DNA of 9,242 nucleotides from assembly GCA_013042165.1 (NCBI GenBank), contig JABDQT010000008.1, forward strand, positions 1 through 9,242. The letters run 5' to 3'. The position numbers and the translations under genes were made by a program. The notes beneath the pieces are model-generated. The model worked only from the letters and a program-made list of their open reading frames with translations, ran no database searches and had not been told where the DNA came from. Origin of the DNA: Kiritimatiellales bacterium (GTDB lineage: Bacteria; Verrucomicrobiota; Kiritimatiellia; Kiritimatiellales; Pontiellaceae). Positions 6,069 to 9,242 of this stretch are shown piece after piece. Each line of letters starts with the position of its first letter. Positions within the stretch are counted from its first letter, which is position 1.

Positions 6069-6938
6069 ATGAAGATTTTTTTAAGTGGCAGCCTCGTTGA
6101 TGAGAAGGATGCGGTGGTTTCGGTTTTTGATCATGGGTTGCTGTATGGCGACGGGGTGTTTGAAGGCATCCGCGCCTACAACGGCCGGGTCTTTCTTTTG
6201 GATGAGCACATCGATCGATTGTATGATTCAGCCAAAGCAATTGCGCTCGATATCCCGATGACAAAGGAAGAGATGTCGGCCGCCGTTGTTGACACCTGCA
6301 AGGCCAATGACATTGCCGAGGGCTATATCCGGGTTGTCGTGACACGTGGCAAAGGCACCCTTGGCCTGAACCCGTATCTGTGCGACAAGGCCGAGGTGAT
6401 CATCATTGCCGCGAAGATCCAGCTGTATCCGCAGGAACTCTACGATAACGGACTTAAAATCGTGACTGTCGGCACCGTCCGCAACCATCCTGAAGCGATC
6501 AATCCGCGCATCAAGAGCCTGAACTATCTCAATAATGTTATGGCCAAGATCGAGGCGATCAACGCGGGATGTATGGAATGCCTGATGCTTAACCACAAAG
6601 GCGAGGTGGCTGAAGCGTCCGGTGACAATATATTTGCCGTGAGGAACGGCGTGCTGACCACGCCGCCCAGTACCTGTGGTGCGCTTGAAGGCCTGACCCG
6701 CAACAAGGTCATGGATATTGCCGAAAAGGCAGGCTACCGCGTTGTCGAAGCGCCGATGGCCCGCTATGACCTCTATGTCGCCGATGAAGTATTTCTGACA
6801 GGAACCGCGGCCGAGATCATTTCGGTGGTCGATATCGATAAACGCATCATTGGAAACGGAAAGCCTGGCGAGATCACGGCCAGGCTGGCCAAACTTTATA
6901 TCGAGTGCACCAAGGCAGAAGGCACGCCGATCGCATAG
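6069..6938 (+). CDS. ilvE: Branched-chain amino acid aminotransferase
   Basis: This PLP enzyme transfers the amino group between glutamate and the keto acids of valine, leucine and isoleucine, the last step of their synthesis. The 289-residue protein is of the short class-IV fold. FDHGLLYGDGVFEGIRAY (20-37) is the usual branched-chain aminotransferase N-terminal signature. Lys149 in IKSLNYLNN is the PLP Schiff-base lysine. EASGDNIF (182-189) and the phosphate-binding TGTAAEI (244-250) are the other family landmarks. The start is the ATG at 6069, 8 nt after AAGGG. An in-frame extension to 6012 would overlap lolD and adds unrelated residues. D-amino-acid transaminase and aminodeoxychorismate lyase share the fold, but the FEGIRAY signature favours IlvE. 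It starts 14 bp after lolD, so it is probably co-transcribed with the envelope genes, an unusual partner set. Confidence 0.92.
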   Translation: MKIFLSGSLVDEKDAVVSVFDHGLLYGDGVFEGIRAYNGRVFLLDEHIDRLYDSAKAIALDIPMTKEEMSAAVVDTCKANDIAEGYIRVVVTRGKGTLGLNPYLCDKAEVIIIAAKIQLYPQELYDNGLKIVTVGTVRNHPEAINPRIKSLNYLNNVMAKIEAINAGCMECLMLNHKGEVAEASGDNIFAVRNGVLTTPPSTCGALEGLTRNKVMDIAEKAGYRVVEAPMARYDLYVADEVFLTGTAAEIISVVDIDKRIIGNGKPGEITARLAKLYIECTKAEGTPIA

Positions 6939-6947
6939 GCCCGAATA

Positions 6948-6981
6948 TTGCTGTAGATTGTGCAAAAAGATTGTACAGCAA
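6948..6981. promoter_or_regulatory. Candidate operator upstream of mcsA: nested inverted and direct repeats
   Basis: TTGCTGTA (6948-6955) and TACAGCAA (6974-6981) are perfect 8-bp inverted arms, 18 bp apart. Between and overlapping them, GATTGTGCA (6956-6964) and GATTGTACA (6969-6977) form a direct repeat with a 13-bp period and one mismatch. The block lies 51 bp before the mcsA start in the only sizeable gap of the downstream half. There is no T-tract, and the loop is too long for a terminator. A regulator-binding site is inferred. The CtsR heptad repeat known from Firmicutes is not present. Confidence 0.4.
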
Positions 6982-7032
6982 CGATCCAACGATTTACCTT
7001 CACCGTTGTCTGAACAGAAAACGGAATAATCC

Positions 7033-7566
7033 ATGAAATGCGAATGCTGTCAGAAAGCGGAAGCCACGATTCATCTCACGCAGGTGTTGGATGGGGAAGT
7101 GAAGAAGCTCAACCTCTGCCAGACCTGTGCTCAGGAAAACGGAATCGATCTCAACTCACCGATCTCCATTACCGACGTGTTGCTCGGTCTCGGAAACCAG
7201 CAGGGAACTGAGCAGTCGAAGGAGTCGCCGGCTGAGTTCGACCTGAGCTGCGGACGCTGCCAGATGACTCGCGCCGAGTTCAAAAAGCGCGCCAGGCTGG
7301 GATGCCCGGACTGTTATCAGGCGTTCATGGGCGAGTTGAGCGCCTTGACCCAGGCGATGCACCACAGCCGCCAGCATGTCGGCAAGATTCCGGCCCGGCA
7401 GGGGAATGAGGCGCGGTTTTCGGCCCAGATTGCCGCGTTGCAGAAGGATATCGAAACTGCAATTGCCAAGGAAGAGTATGAAACGGCCGCTGCTTTGCGT
7501 GACAAGATTCGTACCCTAAAGGAACAGGTTCCTTCTTCTGAATCCGGAGGACCCAATGACGCTTGA
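7033..7566 (+). CDS. mcsA: McsA, zinc-binding activator of the protein arginine kinase
   Basis: McsA binds and activates the arginine kinase McsB in the cytoplasm. The 177-residue protein has the four Cys pairs of the family: Cys3-Cys6, Cys29-Cys32, Cys73-Cys76 and Cys91-Cys94, each spaced CxxC and expected to hold zinc. An additional Cys5 sits in the first motif. Residues 133-165 form a UVR-type coiled helix pair (KEEYETAAALRDKIRTLKE), the expected C-terminal domain. Length and domain order match Firmicutes McsA. The ATG has GGAA 6 nt upstream. It is the first gene of the mcsA-mcsB-clpC unit and overlaps mcsB by 11 bp, indicating coupled translation. In Firmicutes ctsR stands just before mcsA; here the preceding gene is ilvE. 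Confidence 0.93.
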   Translation: MKCECCQKAEATIHLTQVLDGEVKKLNLCQTCAQENGIDLNSPISITDVLLGLGNQQGTEQSKESPAEFDLSCGRCQMTRAEFKKRARLGCPDCYQAFMGELSALTQAMHHSRQHVGKIPARQGNEARFSAQIAALQKDIETAIAKEEYETAAALRDKIRTLKEQVPSSESGGPNDA

Positions 7567-8614
7567 CGATATGGTTCGCCTTCATGGGAGCTGGCTGGAG
7601 GCCGGCACGACGGAAGGGCCGGTCATCAGCAGCCGGATTCGGCTGGCACGCAATCTCGAGGATTACTGCTTTCCCGGATGGGCGAGTGAAGAGGAAAACC
7701 ATGCGGTCTGGAAACAGACCGCGGCAATTTTCAAGGACATGGATTCCCCCTTCATGAACTGGAGCATGTCCGACACCTCTGCGCTCGATAAGGAAATTCT
7801 GTTTGAGCGGCACCTCATCAGTCAGGAACTCGCGCAGGAAGACGACAGCTGCGGGGTTTTTGTTACACCGGATGAACGCCTGTCCATCATGGTCAACGAG
7901 GAAGACCATATCCGCATTCAATCGCTGCAGCCGGGCCTTGATCTTCAGGGTGCCTGGGAGGTGGCCGATAAGATCGACGATGCCCTGGAAGCCAAGTTGA
8001 CCTACGCCTTTTCCCCGAAGCTGGGTTACCTGACCTCCTGCCCATCCAATGTGGGTACCGGCCTGCGGGCCTCGGTGATGCTTCATCTGCCGGGCCTCGT
8101 GCTGATGGAAGAGATGGATCCGGTCATCAACGGGATTTCTAAAATCGGATTGGCTGTTCGGGGCATGTGGGGCGAGGGCACGGAAGCGGCCGGTAATATG
8201 TTCCAGATATCGAACCAGATTACGCTGGGCCGGCGCGAGGACCAGATCATTGCGCATCTGGAGCAGATCGTGCTCGAACTGATTGATCACGAAAACAATG
8301 CCCGCATCCGTCTCATGAACGAAAAGTCGCTGATGATGGAAGATCACATTGCACGGGCTCGCGGCATCCTGTCCAACGCGAAACTAATTACCAGTGGCGA
8401 GGCATTGAACCTGCTTTCATCCCTTCGTCTGGGACTGGATCTGGGGAAAATCGATCAATTTTCCCGTCGTGACCTGGATATGTTGTTCATTTCGATCCAG
8501 CCGGCGCACCTGCAAAAACTCGAAAACAAAGAATTAAAGCCCGATGAGCGGGATGTTGTACGAGCCGCGATGTTGCGAAAATACATGAAAAGTGCTACGA
8601 ATAACAGTGAGTAA
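7556..8614 (+). CDS. mcsB: Protein-arginine kinase McsB
   Basis: McsB phosphorylates arginine side chains in proteins, marking them for ClpC-based degradation. It is related to phosphagen (arginine/creatine) kinases. The 352-residue length is typical of bacterial McsB. Visible family blocks are SSRIRLARN (25-33, nucleotide binding), NEEDHIRI (114-121, acidic active-site loop), SCPSNVGTGLRA (161-172, with Cys162), and RGMWGEGTEAAGN followed by QISNQITLG (202-225). The C-terminal RDVVRA (332-337) fits the RDxxRA phospho-arginine-binding motif of the bacterial enzyme, supporting a protein kinase rather than a metabolite kinase. The ATG sits inside the mcsA 3' end, with GGAGG 5 nt upstream. clpC begins 15 bp after its stop. 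No truncation is seen and all motifs I know are intact. Confidence 0.95.
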   Translation: MTLDDMVRLHGSWLEAGTTEGPVISSRIRLARNLEDYCFPGWASEEENHAVWKQTAAIFKDMDSPFMNWSMSDTSALDKEILFERHLISQELAQEDDSCGVFVTPDERLSIMVNEEDHIRIQSLQPGLDLQGAWEVADKIDDALEAKLTYAFSPKLGYLTSCPSNVGTGLRASVMLHLPGLVLMEEMDPVINGISKIGLAVRGMWGEGTEAAGNMFQISNQITLGRREDQIIAHLEQIVLELIDHENNARIRLMNEKSLMMEDHIARARGILSNAKLITSGEALNLLSSLRLGLDLGKIDQFSRRDLDMLFISIQPAHLQKLENKELKPDERDVVRAAMLRKYMKSATNNSE

Positions 8615-8629
8615 AACGAAGGCGGATTT

Positions 8630-9242
8630 ATGGACAATTTTACACCACGGGCACAGCAGGTATTGCAATTGGCGCGGAAAGAGGCCGATCGCTTCAATCA
8701 TGGCTATGTAGGCACCGAACACATTTTGCTGGGTTTAATCGCTCTTGGACACGGCGTGGCCGTCAATGCGCTTCAGGCGCTGGGTATTGATTTGGCTTCC
8801 GTGCGCCTGGAAGTCGAGAAGGCGGTGGGTACGGGCCCCGAAACCAAAACGATAGGAAATATTCCCTTCACGCCTCGTGCCAAGAAGGTTCTGGCCCTCT
8901 CGGCCAGCGAAGCCCGCGGACTCGGGCACAGCTATGTCGGCACGGAGCATATTCTGCTTGGTCTGCTGCGCGAAGGAGAGGGGATTGCCGCGCGGGTTCT
9001 GGAAAACCTTGGCGTCGATCTCGATGAAACCCGCTACGAGATCATGAAGACGCTCGACCCGGACTACGATCCGGCGGCCGAAGGCGAATATGAGGATCAG
9101 GATGAGCAGGAACCGCCGTCACTCGGAGGAGATGCACGCGGTAAGGGCAAGTCGAAAACACCGGCACTCAATACCTTTGGGCGCGATCTGACGAAACTGG
9201 CCAAAGACGGCGAACTGGATCCGGTCATTGGACGTAAGGATG
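8630..9242 (+). CDS. clpC: ATP-dependent Clp protease unfoldase ClpC, N-terminal part
   Basis: The first 204 codons of an AAA+ unfoldase are present; the gene runs past the window end. The double Clp N-domain is complete. Repeat one starts FTPRAQQVLQLARKEA with GTEHILLGL (28-36), and repeat two starts FTPRAKKVLALSASEA with GTEHILLGL (104-112). Glu30 and Glu106 align with Glu32 and Glu106 of B. subtilis ClpC, which bind phospho-arginine. An acidic linker (about 143-163) follows, then the conserved lead into the first ATPase domain (FGRDLTKLAKDGELDPVIGR). Walker motifs, and the loops for ClpP contact and for the M-domain, lie outside the window. The ATG is 15 bp after mcsB, with AAGGCGG just upstream. 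ClpC is preferred over ClpA or ClpB from the N-domain sequence and the mcsAB context. Confidence 0.95.
   Translation, partial: MDNFTPRAQQVLQLARKEADRFNHGYVGTEHILLGLIALGHGVAVNALQALGIDLASVRLEVEKAVGTGPETKTIGNIPFTPRAKKVLALSASEARGLGHSYVGTEHILLGLLREGEGIAARVLENLGVDLDETRYEIMKTLDPDYDPAAEGEYEDQDEQEPPSLGGDARGKGKSKTPALNTFGRDLTKLAKDGELDPVIGRKD

Noticed and set aside
6948..6981. Terminator after ilvE
   Set aside because: The inverted arms are only 8 bp with an 18-nt loop, are not GC-rich and lack a T-tract.
6939..7032. CtsR-type heptad operator before mcsA
   Set aside because: I looked for the tandem GGTCAAA-like heptads on both strands and found none.
1..9242. CRISPR array, tRNA, rRNA, insertion sequence or prophage genes
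   Set aside because: No regularly spaced repeats, cloverleaf-like sequences or transposase/integrase-like proteins were seen anywhere in the window.

Overview
The window is about 9.2 kb of compact, moderately GC-rich bacterial chromosome. All genes except one lie on the + strand. The gene mix points to a diderm bacterium: a LolD-type lipoprotein-release ATPase, a hexameric-type (type II) citrate synthase, a zinc-free 101-residue ribosomal protein S14 and a GlmU-like beta-helix protein next to GlmM. It also carries McsA-McsB-ClpC, best known from Firmicutes. Together with the dispersed intergenic palindromes, I suspect a PVC-superphylum member such as Kiritimatiellota or a relative. That placement is inference; the sequence has no rRNA to confirm it.

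Layout. Positions 1-61 hold the 3' end of rpmB (L28), followed by a clear Rho-independent terminator. Positions 120-460 have no convincing gene. They hold palindromic repeats: a 49-bp hairpin, a 17-bp hairpin and a roughly 164-bp element with inverted ends. On the minus strand, rpsN (S14) ends at its own perfect hairpin terminator (459-487). A divergent promoter region (824-1035) separates rpsN from gltA. gltA is followed 9 bp later by a small TPR-protein gene. A second palindromic element with the same right-end sequence as the first (2737-2819) separates this pair from a tight run of four genes: a GlmU-like beta-helix protein, glmM, lolD and ilvE. A 94-bp gap with a nested inverted and direct repeat follows, then mcsA-mcsB-clpC, with clpC running off the end.

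How the genes fit together. The beta-helix protein and GlmM suggest UDP-GlcNAc or cell-envelope precursor supply. LolD serves outer-membrane lipoprotein export. GltA and IlvE are central carbon and branched-chain amino-acid metabolism. McsA (activator), McsB (protein-arginine kinase) and ClpC (unfoldase whose N-domain reads phospho-arginine) would form a complete arginine-phosphorylation tagging and degradation pathway. The key residues I could check are present: the McsB CPSN and RDxxRA motifs and both ClpC phospho-arginine-binding glutamates. The usual repressor gene ctsR is not here. Most of the window is ordinary housekeeping sequence. The points most worth a second look are the ctsR-less mcsAB-clpC operon with its own candidate operator, the GlmU-like protein lacking a nucleotidyltransferase domain, and the shared palindromic intergenic elements.
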